From NCBI GenBank assembly GCA_913056185.1, contig CAJXLV010000018.1, forward strand, positions 1 to 60,828: a stretch of DNA of 60,828 nt, read 5' to 3'. This DNA is from an uncultured Bacteroidota bacterium. Its GTDB lineage: Bacteria > Bacteroidota > Rhodothermia > Rhodothermales > Salinibacteraceae. Position numbers and translations under genes: made by a program. The notes under the pieces were generated by a model. The model made no database searches. It was given only the letters and a program-made list of their open reading frames with translations, and had not been told where the DNA came from. Below, piece by piece: positions 10,030-19,472 of the stretch; the stretch's first letter is position 1, and each line of letters begins with the position of its first letter.

Positions 10030-10851
10030 TCAGCGTGCACAGTGGACGTCGAACCAATCTTCGTAGGCCGGATCCGTCGCCCCCGTGTGCCCGAGATCAA
10101 ACGAGAGCCAGGTCAAGGCGACGGCCTCCATCGAGCGCCAGGGCCCGTCGGTGTCCTCTCCGAAGGGGCCGGACGAGCCGTACGCATAGTCGCCCAGGGG
10201 AGCCGCAGGGAGGTCCACGTCCGCTCCGGGCGGTGGGGCTCCCACGAAGGCGCGCCGGAGGCGCCCGAGCCTGCGCGCGAGGCGCTGCCACAGCGTCTTG
10301 GGGGCAGCACGCGGTTCCGGCGGGTAGATGAGTTGCCGAAAGGTTTCTTGATCGATGAGCTTAAACCGGGAGTAGCCCAGGTCGCGGGCAAGCAACAGGT
10401 CGTGGAGGCGATCTTTCTCAAATGAGAGAAACGCTGGCAGATCTGAAGGCGGCAAGGCCTCCAGGCAGTAGTGGTCTGCGTGCTCGATATCGACCTTGAG
10501 GTAGTACGGAATGCCGTACTCCTCGAGTACGTCCTCGAACCGGCGTGTGCGAACCTCGATGGGGTGGCACGTAGTGCCCCATTTGGACGCGTTCTGGCGG
10601 CTGAAAGAGCTGTACTCTGAGTTGGAACTGATCCAGAACGGACGGCGGTCGTTCTCGGGACCGATGGCACAGTCGAGGAGGGTAAGGCGCCCCTCGGCGA
10701 GGGGCTCGGCGAACCGGTCGCGGGCCGCCGCGACGAGCGTCGGGTCGGCCTCGATGGCCACCACCCGGTAGCCAGCCTCCAGGTACGCGGCGGTATCGTC
10801 GCCCTGGTGCATCCCAACGTCGTAGATCAGGTCGGCGTCCATGGGGGCCAT
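10030..10851 (-). CDS. FkbM-family methyltransferase
   Basis: The 273-aa protein begins at ATG 10851; another ATG three codons later (10842) is equally possible. The SAM-binding Rossmann motif LIYDVGMHQGDDTAAYL and the acidic ribose-binding end of strand 2 (VVAIEADP) are clear. RRFEDVLEEYGIPYYLKVDIEHAD matches the FkbM core, where a D-I-E-type motif follows strand 4. Family members O-methylate sugars or other small hydroxyl groups, which fits its place between another methyltransferase and a polysaccharide deacetylase. Frames upstream of 10851 are open but do not look like protein. Confidence 0.85.
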   Translation of the reverse strand: MAPMDADLIYDVGMHQGDDTAAYLEAGYRVVAIEADPTLVAAARDRFAEPLAEGRLTLLDCAIGPENDRRPFWISSNSEYSSFSRQNASKWGTTCHPIEVRTRRFEDVLEEYGIPYYLKVDIEHADHYCLEALPPSDLPAFLSFEKDRLHDLLLARDLGYSRFKLIDQETFRQLIYPPEPRAAPKTLWQRLARRLGRLRRAFVGAPPPGADVDLPAAPLGDYAYGSSGPFGEDTDGPWRSMEAVALTWLSFDLGHTGATDPAYEDWFDVHCAR

Positions 10852-10972
10852 GGAAACTTGTGCGCGGCGACGACGGGCAGTGGCGTGCGGCGAAGAGGGG
10901 AGGGCACGGAGTGGAGCGCACGGAGTAGAGCGCGAAGAGAGCCACCTCCCCCGTGGGCTCCAGGAGGAGGCG

Positions 10973-11809
10973 TCAGGCAGGCACGGAGGACGCCCGTTTT
11001 TCCGCCCGCAGCCCCACAATCATCTCGTAGTCGGGGTCGAATGCATCGAGTTGTGTGGCGCCGATCTCCTGCACCGCCATGCCCTGCAGAAAAGACGTTG
11101 CGGCGAGCACATTGCCATAGCTGTGCACCTCTACCTGCTCGGTCCCGAAAGGCGCGGCGGCAAGCCGCGACAGCGAGTGGCGGGTGAAGGACCAGTACCA
11201 CGCTTCGCCCTCAATATCGGCCGGGATGGGCGTGATGCCGGGCACCGTGGCCAAGAGAACGCCGCCCGGCTGCAAGATGCGGTGAAGGGTCTCCATGGCG
11301 GCCTCCACGTCGTAGATCAGCTGCAGGGTTTGCGTGAGCACAATGCAGTCGAAGGTGTCGCTGGGGATGTGGTTGGCCGCGGTCAGGTCGCCTGTGAGGG
11401 TGGCGGCGGGATGGTCGGGAGAGATGTGCAAGACGTCGTTCTGGGAGACGTGCGCCCCGCCGTACCGGCGCGTGTACGTGTCCTCAGCCACCTCCAGCAC
11501 GTGGCCCTGTACATCCCCGCGGTGCGCCTCCAGAAACGACTCGATGTAGTACCGGTCGATGGGGGTGCCGCGGTCGAACCCAAACTGGCGGCTGAGGGGC
11601 GTGGTGCGGCGGAGGTCGCCCATCCGAATGTCGCCGGGGCGGAGGGGGCGTCCCAGGGCGCGGCGCAGGGCGCGGCGGGCCGGGCGCGGGAGGGAGCGCT
11701 CGAGGTCGTGCCCGAGGCGGCGGAGGGTGCGGGCGACGCTGCGAAGGGGCGGGAGGATGGACGCGGCTACGTTGTGCAAGCCCCGGTTGGTCGAGGGAGC
11801 GTTTTCCAT
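10973..11809 (-). CDS. Class I SAM-dependent methyltransferase, surface-glycan cluster
   Basis: The product is 278 aa from ATG 11809; an ATG at 11848 would add 13 unlikely residues. A basic N-terminal helix (LPRPARRALRRAL) precedes FGFDRGTPIDRYYIESFL, a segment typical of methyltransferases encoded near glycosyltransferases. The SAM site is degenerate (GHVLEVAEDTYTRRYG in place of the usual glycine loop). FDCIVLTQTLQLIYDVEAAMETLHRILQPGGVLLATVPGI is the standard strand 4 and post-motif of methyltransferase type 11. First gene of the four-gene minus-strand glycan set, so the promoter should lie in the 650-bp gap upstream. Confidence 0.82.
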   Translation of the reverse strand: MENAPSTNRGLHNVAASILPPLRSVARTLRRLGHDLERSLPRPARRALRRALGRPLRPGDIRMGDLRRTTPLSRQFGFDRGTPIDRYYIESFLEAHRGDVQGHVLEVAEDTYTRRYGGAHVSQNDVLHISPDHPAATLTGDLTAANHIPSDTFDCIVLTQTLQLIYDVEAAMETLHRILQPGGVLLATVPGITPIPADIEGEAWYWSFTRHSLSRLAAAPFGTEQVEVHSYGNVLAATSFLQGMAVQEIGATQLDAFDPDYEMIVGLRAEKRASSVPA

Positions 11810-12459
11810 GAGGCCTGCGGGGGCACCGGAGCGGGACGGGAAAAGCATGAGCCGGGCGTTGAGAGCGGGAGGAAGTGAGGAGTGGCGTCTCCAAGAGGAC
11901 GATTCATCAAAATGGGCGTCTCAAAATGGGCGTCCATAATGTGCAGGCCTCACGGACGGCAGAGGTGATCCAGTGGCGGACAGGCCTACGGCTTTTGGCG
12001 CAAAGTGAGACCAACGGAAACGCAACGCGGCGGGGGGCGTGACCGATGAGACGCTCCGAGGGCTGCGGCCTGCGGCCCCCCGCTGCCCTGGAGGATCCGG
12101 CGGCGCCAGCGCTCGGGGTCACCTGCCGACCCAAGAAGACATCAAGGTGAGAAGACAGCCAGGTGGTGCTTCTGAATGCGGGCACGGACGCGGTCCACTT
12201 TTCTCTTCCGGAGCGTTCTCTTCCCGGGCGTTCTGCGGGCAGGCCGCTGGTCCCAAAGGGCAGGTACAGCTCGTCCCTCGCTGTTGGACATCCATCCCCT
12301 GGGACACGTCCCGCTTTTCGAGGAGCAGGCCGAGTACGTGGCGCCGCCGCGCTCCGGTGCGGTTTTCGCTGCTCTGTGACGGAGAAGGTCCTTCGAATCT
12401 ACAGGGGGATCACGAAGTTAAAACTACGCATTTCTTTCCCCCAAACCCCGCCCGTCCCC
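11810..12459. other. Divergent intergenic region with a short tandem repeat
   Basis: This 650-bp stretch separates the glycan gene set (minus) from the flavin reductase-like gene (plus). I see a 14-bp tandem duplication at 11907-11934 but no convincing coding sequence. It should contain promoters in both directions. Confidence 0.4.
11907..11934. repeat. 14-bp tandem repeat (two copies) upstream of the glycan genes
   Basis: TCAAAATGGGCGTC occurs twice back to back with no mismatch, about 98-125 bp upstream of the methyltransferase start. It could be a duplicated operator or replication slippage. Confidence 0.75.
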
Positions 12460-13080
12460 ATGGATGCGCTGGACCCCGATGACATCGTCCATCTCGACCC
12501 GAAGGAGCCGTTCTGGGAACGGTTCTACATGGTCGCGCCGCTCATTGTCGTGGGCACCAAGAACGAGGATGACACCCACAACTTGGCACCTAAGCACATG
12601 GCGGCCCCCATGGGGTGGGACGACTACTTTGGATTCGTCTGCACGCCGCGTCACAAGACGTACCGCAACGCCGTGCGCACCGGCGTGTACACGGTCAGCT
12701 ACCCCAAGCCATCGCAAGTGGTGCTGGCCAGCCTGGCGGCCTCGCCCCGGGACACCGCCGCCGACGGTCCCCGGTCCAAGCCGGCGCTCGACCAGTTGCC
12801 CCTGCGGGCGGCGGAGACCGTCGACGGGGCGTTCCTCGACGATGCGTACTTGTTCCTCGAATGTGCGCTGGAGAGGCACGTGGACGACCTCGGAGAAAAC
12901 AGCCTGCTGATTGGGACGGTGGAGGCGGTGCACGTCGACAAGACGGCGCTCCGCGTCTCGGACGAAGACGAGGCGGACGCGATTCGCGACGCCCCGCTGC
13001 TGGCCTACCTCCCGCCCGACCGGTACGCGACCATCACGCAGACGAACGCATTCCCGTTTCCAGTCGGATTTGAGAAGTGA
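12460..13080 (+). CDS. Flavin reductase-like (FMN-binding split-barrel) protein
   Basis: The 206-aa protein starts at ATG 12460; the frame is open further upstream but loses protein character. Features of the flavin reductase-like split barrel are visible: PLIVVGTKNEDDTHNLAPKH near the N-terminus, a central FVCTPRHKTYRNAVRTGVYTVSYP matching the FMN-phosphate-binding region, and LLIGTVEAVHVDK in the C-terminal barrel. It would bind FMN and possibly reduce it with NAD(P)H; the substrate is not evident. The next gene starts 47 bp downstream on the same strand. Confidence 0.75.
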   Translation: MDALDPDDIVHLDPKEPFWERFYMVAPLIVVGTKNEDDTHNLAPKHMAAPMGWDDYFGFVCTPRHKTYRNAVRTGVYTVSYPKPSQVVLASLAASPRDTAADGPRSKPALDQLPLRAAETVDGAFLDDAYLFLECALERHVDDLGENSLLIGTVEAVHVDKTALRVSDEDEADAIRDAPLLAYLPPDRYATITQTNAFPFPVGFEK

Positions 13081-13127
13081 ATGTCGGGCAATGCTCCCGT
13101 GCCTGTTTCATTGATGTGAGCGATCTC

Positions 13128-14369
13128 ATGACGGGCGTTTCGGACGGCAACGGTGTTGCGGCCATTCAGGAGTACTTGGCGGGCCACCGCGCCCAAATGC
13201 TGGCGCTGTTGGAGGCGCTGGTGCGGGCCGAGTCGCCTACGGACGTGCCGACGGCACAGGCGGAGGTGCAGTCCATTCTGGGTCGCCTCCTGCGCAGCCT
13301 CGGGTATGCGGTGCAGCGTGTGGATGAAGGGGAGGGAAATGCCGATCACCTGTATGCTCGTCCTTCGCAGCGAGACCGGGCGCGGCCGGTGCAACTCCTT
13401 GTGGGCCACTGCGATACGGTGTGGCCGCGTGGCACGATTCGCGAGATGCCCTTTGTGGTGGAGGGAGAGAAAGTCCGCGGGCCCGGCGTGTTCGACATGA
13501 AAGGCGGCCTGGTGCAGATGCTCTTTGCCCTTGCGGCGCTGCGGGGCGCGTCTATAGAGCCTCCGGTGGTACCGGTCGTGTTTATCAATTCCGACGAGGA
13601 GCGAGGCAGCCCCACGTCGCAGCGCCACCTGGTGCGGCTGGCCCGCTGCGCCCACCGCGCCTTTGTGCTGGAGCCGGCGCTGGGGCTGGATGGCAAGATC
13701 AAGACGGCCCGGAAGGGCGCCGGGCGGTTTACCGTCCGCATCGAAGGCAAAAGCGCGCACGCCGGCCTCGATCCCGAGAGCGGGTCGAGTGCGATTCTGG
13801 AGCTGTCGCACGTGGTGCAGGCCCTCCACGCCCTCAACGATCGGGAGGCCGGAATATCGGTAAACGTGGGCACCATCGACGGCGGTACGCGCCCCAACGT
13901 GGTGGCGGATGCCGGCATGGCCGAGGTGGACGTGCGCATCGAAACCCACGAGCAGGCCCGCCGAGTGGAGGACGCCATCCGGGGCCTGGAGGCGTCCACC
14001 GCGGGCACGTCGCTCCACATCGAGGGCGGCATCGGGCGCCCGCCCATGACGCCCGGCCCCACCGCCCGCCGCCTCTGGGCGCAGGCGCAGCAGGCCGCAG
14101 CGCAGTTGGACCTGCACCTGGACGCAGGCCGTTCGGGCGGCGTCTCCGACGGCAACCTCATCAGCCAGCACACGCCCACGCTCGATGGCCTGGGGCCGGT
14201 GGGCGACGGCGCACATGCGCGCCACGAGTTCTGCTACGTGGATCGGATGGTGGAGCGAAGTGCCCTGCTTGCCCTCCTGCTTGCCCAGCCCCCGCTTTCC
14301 CCGGACGCTGAGGCGCCCGCTCGCACAAAAACGCCCTCTGCACTTCCGCCGTCGGACCCCAGTTCCTAA
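13128..14369 (+). CDS. M20-family metallopeptidase (carboxypeptidase G2-like)
   Basis: The 413-aa protein is read from ATG 13128; an in-frame GTG at 13077 overlapping the previous stop is less likely. The dinuclear zinc site of M20 enzymes is present: VGHCDTVWP (His ligand plus the D that positions the catalytic water), GVFDMKGG (bridging Asp), SDEERGS (catalytic Glu and ligand Glu) and a late GDGAHARHE His. The dimerisation domain insert begins with RFTVRIEGKSAHAG. Likely cytoplasmic hydrolysis of a peptide or N-acyl amino acid. The P-loop gene follows closely, suggesting co-transcription. Confidence 0.9.
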   Translation: MTGVSDGNGVAAIQEYLAGHRAQMLALLEALVRAESPTDVPTAQAEVQSILGRLLRSLGYAVQRVDEGEGNADHLYARPSQRDRARPVQLLVGHCDTVWPRGTIREMPFVVEGEKVRGPGVFDMKGGLVQMLFALAALRGASIEPPVVPVVFINSDEERGSPTSQRHLVRLARCAHRAFVLEPALGLDGKIKTARKGAGRFTVRIEGKSAHAGLDPESGSSAILELSHVVQALHALNDREAGISVNVGTIDGGTRPNVVADAGMAEVDVRIETHEQARRVEDAIRGLEASTAGTSLHIEGGIGRPPMTPGPTARRLWAQAQQAAAQLDLHLDAGRSGGVSDGNLISQHTPTLDGLGPVGDGAHARHEFCYVDRMVERSALLALLLAQPPLSPDAEAPARTKTPSALPPSDPSS

Positions 14370-14413
14370 TCCGGCCGGCTTGCCCAATGCTCTTCAATCT
14401 GGCTCCCCGTGCC

Positions 14414-15466
14414 ATGGCTTCCGCGTCTCCCATGCTCGACCGCTGCACCTTCGGCTCGCTCACCCGCATCGCGGATCTTGACACCCGCGCCTTTCGCGTG
14501 GCGCCTCGTTCCCGCTCCCGGTGGGCGCGCGGCGACTACGTGGTGGGCCGCGTTACCGACACGTCCGGCTACCGCACGATCGAGCTTCCCAGCGGGCGCG
14601 ACATGGAGGTGGCCGAGGGGGACGCCGTGGTGGGCGCCCTGGGCACTCGGCAGGCCACCTTGGAGATGACCGGCTCCTGGCGCGAGATTGAAGACAATGG
14701 CGTCATGCACGCCCTCACGCGGGCCGGGCTCTTTGGGCGCGTCGAGTCGCGCTCGACCCTGGTGCAGCGCCCGCTCGAGCTTCGGTACGATGGGCACGTG
14801 CAGCGAGACGGCACGGCCGTGACAATGCAAGGGGTCGTCGAGCCTGTGGACGAGCAGCCTTTTGCCACCCCCACCGTTCTTTTTGCCGGCACCTCCATGT
14901 CGGCCGGCAAAACCACCGCCGCGCGCATCGTGACCCGGCGGCTGAAGCGGATGGGGCTGTCTGTGGTGGGCGCGAAGGTGAGCGGGGCCGGGCGCTACCG
15001 CGACGTGCTCTCGATCCAGGACGCCGGGGCCGACTGGGGGCTCGACTTTGTGGACGTGGGCCTGCCGTCCACCGTCGTGCCGAAAGAGGACTATCGGGCC
15101 GCCATCCGGCAACTGTTGTCGCGCATGGCTCAGCCCGCGGCCGACGTGGCCGTGGTCGAGATTGGCGCCTCGCCCCTGGAGCCCTACAACGGGGCCCTCG
15201 CCATCAAGGAGTTGCAGAACGCCCTCGCCATGACGGTCCTCTGCGCGTCGGACCCCTACGCGGTACTGGGCCTGGAAACGGCCTTCGAGATGCTGGCGCC
15301 CGACCTCGTGACCGGCATCGCCACCAACACCGCCGCCGGCACGGCCCTGCTCGAACAGCTGACCGATCTCCCCGCGTTCAACATTCGGGACAACGACACC
15401 CACGAACGCCTCGACGCCCTGCTGCGCGACCGCCTTCAGATTGTTGAGGAGATGCCGGCCGACTGA
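14414..15466 (+). CDS. P-loop NTPase of unknown role (MobB/DUF1611-like)
   Basis: The product is 350 aa from ATG 14414; ATGs at 14387 and 14432 are alternatives. An N-terminal beta-rich part (about 1-130) is followed by a nucleotide-binding domain with Walker A GTSMSAGKTT near residues 160-169 and a hydrophobic strand VAVVEIGASPLEPYNG that fits a Walker B position. The domain is closest by eye to dethiobiotin synthetase/MobB-like P-loops and more loosely to DUF1611. Function not recognised. It follows the M20 peptidase gene by about 45 bp, so a shared amino acid or peptide role is possible but unproven. Confidence 0.6.
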   Translation: MASASPMLDRCTFGSLTRIADLDTRAFRVAPRSRSRWARGDYVVGRVTDTSGYRTIELPSGRDMEVAEGDAVVGALGTRQATLEMTGSWREIEDNGVMHALTRAGLFGRVESRSTLVQRPLELRYDGHVQRDGTAVTMQGVVEPVDEQPFATPTVLFAGTSMSAGKTTAARIVTRRLKRMGLSVVGAKVSGAGRYRDVLSIQDAGADWGLDFVDVGLPSTVVPKEDYRAAIRQLLSRMAQPAADVAVVEIGASPLEPYNGALAIKELQNALAMTVLCASDPYAVLGLETAFEMLAPDLVTGIATNTAAGTALLEQLTDLPAFNIRDNDTHERLDALLRDRLQIVEEMPAD

Positions 15467-15644
15467 GGCGACCTCTTCGCTCCGGACGCGCCGCGGTGCT
15501 GCCCGGCCGCTCCCGGCAGATCCACACGGCCAACCACCTCCGCGGGTTGATGACGCGGGACCCGCACGAAAACGAACACGCGCCCCCGCCGCGGCGTTGA
15601 GTCTCGCTGTTGATGTCTCACTCTCGCATTCGACCCGGATCCCG

Positions 15645-18600
15645 ATGGCGCAGTTCGATACGCCCGATCAGCTCTCGCTCCCCGACCTCGAAGAGGACGT
15701 CCTCGACTGGTGGGACGACCACGACATCTTCGAGCGCAGCATTGCGGAGCGCGAGGGCCGGCCCACGTATACCTTCTACGAGGGGCCGCCTACGGCCAAT
15801 GGCACGCCGGGCATCCACCACGTCCTCGCCCGGGCCATCAAGGACATCTTCTGCCGCTACAAGACGATGCAGGGCTATCAGGTGGCCCGCAAGGCGGGGT
15901 GGGACACGCACGGCCTGCCCGTCGAGATTGAGGTGGAGGAGGAACTGGGCCTGGAGACGCGGGCGGAGGTCGAGGAGTACGGCATCGAGAAGTACAACGC
16001 CGCCTGCCGCGAGAGCGTGCTGGAGTACAAAGACCTCTGGGACACGCTCACGCAACGGATGGGGTACTGGGTCGACCTCGACGACCCGTACGTGACCTTC
16101 GAGACCGATTACATCGAGTCCGTCTGGTGGCTCCTCAAGCAGATCGAGGAAGAAGACCTTCTGTACAAGGGGCACAAGATTCAGTGGTACAGCCCCGGCT
16201 CGCACACCGTGCTGTCGTCCCACGAGGTGAGCCTCGGCTACGAGGAGACGCAGGACCCGAGCGTCTACATCCGCTTTCCCGTTGCAGGGGAGCCGGACAC
16301 CTATTTCCTGGCGTGGACCACGACGCCGTGGACGCTCATCTCCAACACGGCGCTCGCCGTGGGGCCGGACCTCACCTATGTCAAGATCCACCACGAGGAC
16401 CCGCACCAGGGCACCGAGAAGCTGATTCTGGCCGAGGCTCTGCTCGAGGACGTCATCGACGAAGACTACACGGTCGAGGACACGTTCTCCGGCGAGGAGC
16501 TGATCGGACAGCGCTACGAACCGGTCTACGACTACTTTACCGACCGCGCCGAGCCGGGGGAAGACGCGTGGCGCGTTCTCGGGGCCGACATTGTCTCGAC
16601 CGAGGAGGGGACCGGCGTGGTCCACATGGCCCCGGCCTTTGGGGAAGAGGACTACGCCGTGGCGCAGGAGGAGGGCCTGCCCCTTTTCAACCCCATCGAC
16701 AAGGACGGCGCGTTCACCGAGGAAGCGCCGCTGGTCGAAGGCATGTGGTTCAAGGACGCGGACAAGACGATCACCGACGACCTCAAGCGCCGCGGCCGCC
16801 TCTACAAGCACAAGACCTACCTCCACAACTACCCGCACGACTGGCGCAAGGGCACGCCCCTGATGAGCTACCCGGTCGAGAGCTGGTTCATCGAGACCAC
16901 GAAGCTCAAGGCCCGGATGGTGGAGCTCAACGACACCATCAACTGGCAGCCCGAGGCCATCGGCGAGGGGCGCTTCGGCGAGTGGCTGGAGAACAACGTG
17001 GACTGGGCGCTCAGCCGCCGCCGCTACTGGGGCACGCCGCTCCCGGTGTGGGAGAGCGACAAGGAGGATTCCGACTACTACGAGGTCATCGGCTCGGTCG
17101 AGGAACTGCGCGAGAAGTGCGGAGACCAGCTGCCGGACGATGATGACGAGATCGACCTGCACCGCCCGTTCGTCGACGAGCTGACGTGGGAGGGCCCCGA
17201 CGGCGGCACCATGCGCCGCGTGCCCGACCTCATCGACGTGTGGTTCGACTCCGGCGCCATGCCGTACGCGCAGTGGCACTACCCCTTCGAGAACGAGGAG
17301 GACTTCGAGGCCAACTTCCCGGCCGACTTCATCGCCGAGGGCGTGGACCAGACGCGCGGCTGGTTCTACTCGCTGCACGCCATCGCCACCCTTGTCTTCG
17401 ACGATGTGGCCTACGAGAACGTGGTCGTCAACGGCCTGGTGCTCGACGAGGACGGCAACAAGATGTCGAAGTCGGTGGGCAACACCATCGAGCCGTTCGA
17501 GGTGATCGACGAGTACGGGGCCGACGTGGTGCGCTGGTTCATGATGAGCAACGCGCCGCCCTGGGAGAACCTGCGCTTCAGCGAGCGCGGCCTGCGGGAC
17601 CTGCGCCGCACCTTCTTCGGGACCCTCGAAAACGTCTACAGCTTCTTCTCGACCTACGCCAACATCGACGGCTTCCAGTACCAGAAGGAGCGGATGCCGT
17701 TTGAGGAGCGCCCGGAGCTCGACCAGTGGATTATTAGTCGTCTGCACACGACCACGCAGACGGTGGGGGCGGCGCTGGAGGAGTACGACCCCACGACCGC
17801 GGCCCGGGCGGTGGAGGCCTTCGTGGAGGAGCTCTCGAACTGGCACCTGCGGCGCTCGCGCAGCCGCTTCTGGGCCTCGAAAAAGGGCGAGCAGAACGGA
17901 CAGGCGGGGCAGGGCGGCACCGTCTCTGCCGAGAAGAAGGAGGCCGCCTATCAGACGATTTACGAGTGCCTGGAGGCGACGGCGAGGCTCATGAGCCCGA
18001 TTGCCCCGTTCTTTGGCGAGTGGCTCTACCGCACGCTCACAGAGGTCACCGGTGGGGAAGCCGAGTCGGTCCATCTCGCCTCCTTCCCGGAGGGTCGAGA
18101 GGCCGAGCGCGACGAGGCCCTGGAGCGCCGGATGGGCCTGGCCCGCTCCATTGCCTCCAGCACCCTCTCGCTGCGCAACCAGGCCGAGATCAACGTCCGC
18201 CAGCCGCTGCCGCGGATCCTGGTGGTGACCGGCACTGGCGTGCCCGAGGCGGAGGTGGAGCAGGTAAAGGACATCATCCTCGACGAGGTCAACGTCAAAG
18301 ACATCGAGTACGTGGAGCACACCAGCGACGTGGTGCGCCGCTCGGCCAAGCCCGACTTTAGCCGGCTGGGACCGCGTCTGGGCGACCTCGTGAAGGCCGT
18401 GAACCACAAGGTGCGCGGGCTCGACGACAGTGCCATCGATGATTACGTGCGCACTGGTGAACTTACGCTCACCATCGATGGCGAGGACGTAGAGCTGGGC
18501 CCCGACGACCTCATCATCCAGAGCGAGGGCATCGAGGGGTGGCTCGTGGAGCAGGAGGGGGACGTGACCGTGGCGCTCGACACCGAGATCACGCCCGCTC

Positions 18601-18893
18601 TGCGCGCCGAAGGGCTGGCCCGCGAGGCCGTGAAGCGCATTCAGAACCTGCGCAAGGAGGCCGGTTTTGAGGTGACCGATCGCATCACGGTGGACTATGG
18701 CGGTTCGGCAAGAATGACCGAGGCCATCGCCGCCCACGAGGAGTGGATCCGGAACGAGACCCTGGCCCTGGAGTTGCAGCCGTCCGACCATGCGCGGCCC
18801 GACGGCGACGCCGTGGACACGTTCCAAATCGATGATGAGCGGCTTGTCGTGGGGGTGCGGCGGGTGGGCCCCGGCACATCGGTCGATGCTTGA
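15645..18893 (+). CDS. ileS: Isoleucyl-tRNA synthetase
   Basis: The 1082-aa class I synthetase starts at ATG 15645 (MAQFDTPDQLSL); upstream in-frame residues are not conserved. The nucleotide-binding motif appears as NGTPGIHH at residues 52-59, the variant typical of eukaryote-like IleS2 enzymes, and KMSKS is at 606-610. The editing (CP1) domain lies between them, with WTTTPWTLISNTALAVG. RGWFYSLHAIA and WFDSGAMPYAQWHYP are classic IleS segments. The C-terminal part carries the anticodon-binding helices and the long IleS2 tail; no C-terminal zinc cysteines are apparent. IleS2-type enzymes are often naturally mupirocin-insensitive. No T-box was seen upstream. Confidence 0.96.
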   Translation: MAQFDTPDQLSLPDLEEDVLDWWDDHDIFERSIAEREGRPTYTFYEGPPTANGTPGIHHVLARAIKDIFCRYKTMQGYQVARKAGWDTHGLPVEIEVEEELGLETRAEVEEYGIEKYNAACRESVLEYKDLWDTLTQRMGYWVDLDDPYVTFETDYIESVWWLLKQIEEEDLLYKGHKIQWYSPGSHTVLSSHEVSLGYEETQDPSVYIRFPVAGEPDTYFLAWTTTPWTLISNTALAVGPDLTYVKIHHEDPHQGTEKLILAEALLEDVIDEDYTVEDTFSGEELIGQRYEPVYDYFTDRAEPGEDAWRVLGADIVSTEEGTGVVHMAPAFGEEDYAVAQEEGLPLFNPIDKDGAFTEEAPLVEGMWFKDADKTITDDLKRRGRLYKHKTYLHNYPHDWRKGTPLMSYPVESWFIETTKLKARMVELNDTINWQPEAIGEGRFGEWLENNVDWALSRRRYWGTPLPVWESDKEDSDYYEVIGSVEELREKCGDQLPDDDDEIDLHRPFVDELTWEGPDGGTMRRVPDLIDVWFDSGAMPYAQWHYPFENEEDFEANFPADFIAEGVDQTRGWFYSLHAIATLVFDDVAYENVVVNGLVLDEDGNKMSKSVGNTIEPFEVIDEYGADVVRWFMMSNAPPWENLRFSERGLRDLRRTFFGTLENVYSFFSTYANIDGFQYQKERMPFEERPELDQWIISRLHTTTQTVGAALEEYDPTTAARAVEAFVEELSNWHLRRSRSRFWASKKGEQNGQAGQGGTVSAEKKEAAYQTIYECLEATARLMSPIAPFFGEWLYRTLTEVTGGEAESVHLASFPEGREAERDEALERRMGLARSIASSTLSLRNQAEINVRQPLPRILVVTGTGVPEAEVEQVKDIILDEVNVKDIEYVEHTSDVVRRSAKPDFSRLGPRLGDLVKAVNHKVRGLDDSAIDDYVRTGELTLTIDGEDVELGPDDLIIQSEGIEGWLVEQEGDVTVALDTEITPALRAEGLAREAVKRIQNLRKEAGFEVTDRITVDYGGSARMTEAIAAHEEWIRNETLALELQPSDHARPDGDAVDTFQIDDERLVVGVRRVGPGTSVDA

Positions 18894-18979
18894 GTCGGTC
18901 GATTTCTGGCGGGGCCCACCCGCTCTCCGGCTTACGGTCGTCCCCTTCACATCCCTCCCGGACCCGCCTTTCGCAGCCG

Positions 18980-19429
18980 ATGCCAACCGATCCCTCCGAT
19001 GCCTCTGGCACGTCCCCCCCGCGTTCGGAGGCGGATGCGCCCTCCGAGCGCAAGACTCCATTCTCAGACGACGAGCTGGAGCATTTTCGTGACCTGCTCT
19101 TGCAACGCCGCCGTGAGGCCAAAGCGGAAATCGAGCAGATGCGCACGCAAATCGAAAATGCAAAAGAGCAGTCCGACGACAACACAGCCTATGGCATTCA
19201 CATGGCCGATGCGGGCACCGATGCGATGGAGCGCGAGAAGCTTCATCTCATGATCTCCCGACAGCAGAAGTACATCGGTTACCTTGACCGGGCGCTGGAG
19301 CGCATCGACAACAAAACCTATGGCGTCTGCCGCGTCACGGGCAACCCCATCGCGAAGGAACGGCTGGAGGCTGTGCCGCACACGGAAATCTCCATTGAGG
19401 CAAAGCGGCAAGAAAAGTCCTCGTCGTAG
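18980..19429 (+). CDS. TraR/DksA-family protein lacking the zinc-finger cysteines
   Basis: The 149-aa protein begins at ATG 18980. A low-complexity N-terminus precedes a coiled-coil hairpin (about residues 31-110, ending LDRALERIDNKTYG), then the DksA-like globule. The usual CxxC...CxxC is reduced to C117; the other positions are T120, S138 and A141. From memory this degenerate form is common in Bacteroidota, where the gene often follows ileS as here. DksA relatives enter the RNA polymerase secondary channel and modulate initiation. Whether this one does is inference from family membership. Confidence 0.8.
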   Translation: MPTDPSDASGTSPPRSEADAPSERKTPFSDDELEHFRDLLLQRRREAKAEIEQMRTQIENAKEQSDDNTAYGIHMADAGTDAMEREKLHLMISRQQKYIGYLDRALERIDNKTYGVCRVTGNPIAKERLEAVPHTEISIEAKRQEKSSS

Positions 19430-19472
19430 CCTGCTCCCCCCAGCGCCAGCGCCCTCGCCCTCTGTGCCCTCT

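Noticed and set aside
15618..19163. 1181-residue open frame on the minus strand across ileS and the DksA-like gene
   Set aside because: It runs through two well-identified plus-strand genes and their gap and shows no domain; a high-GC antisense shadow.
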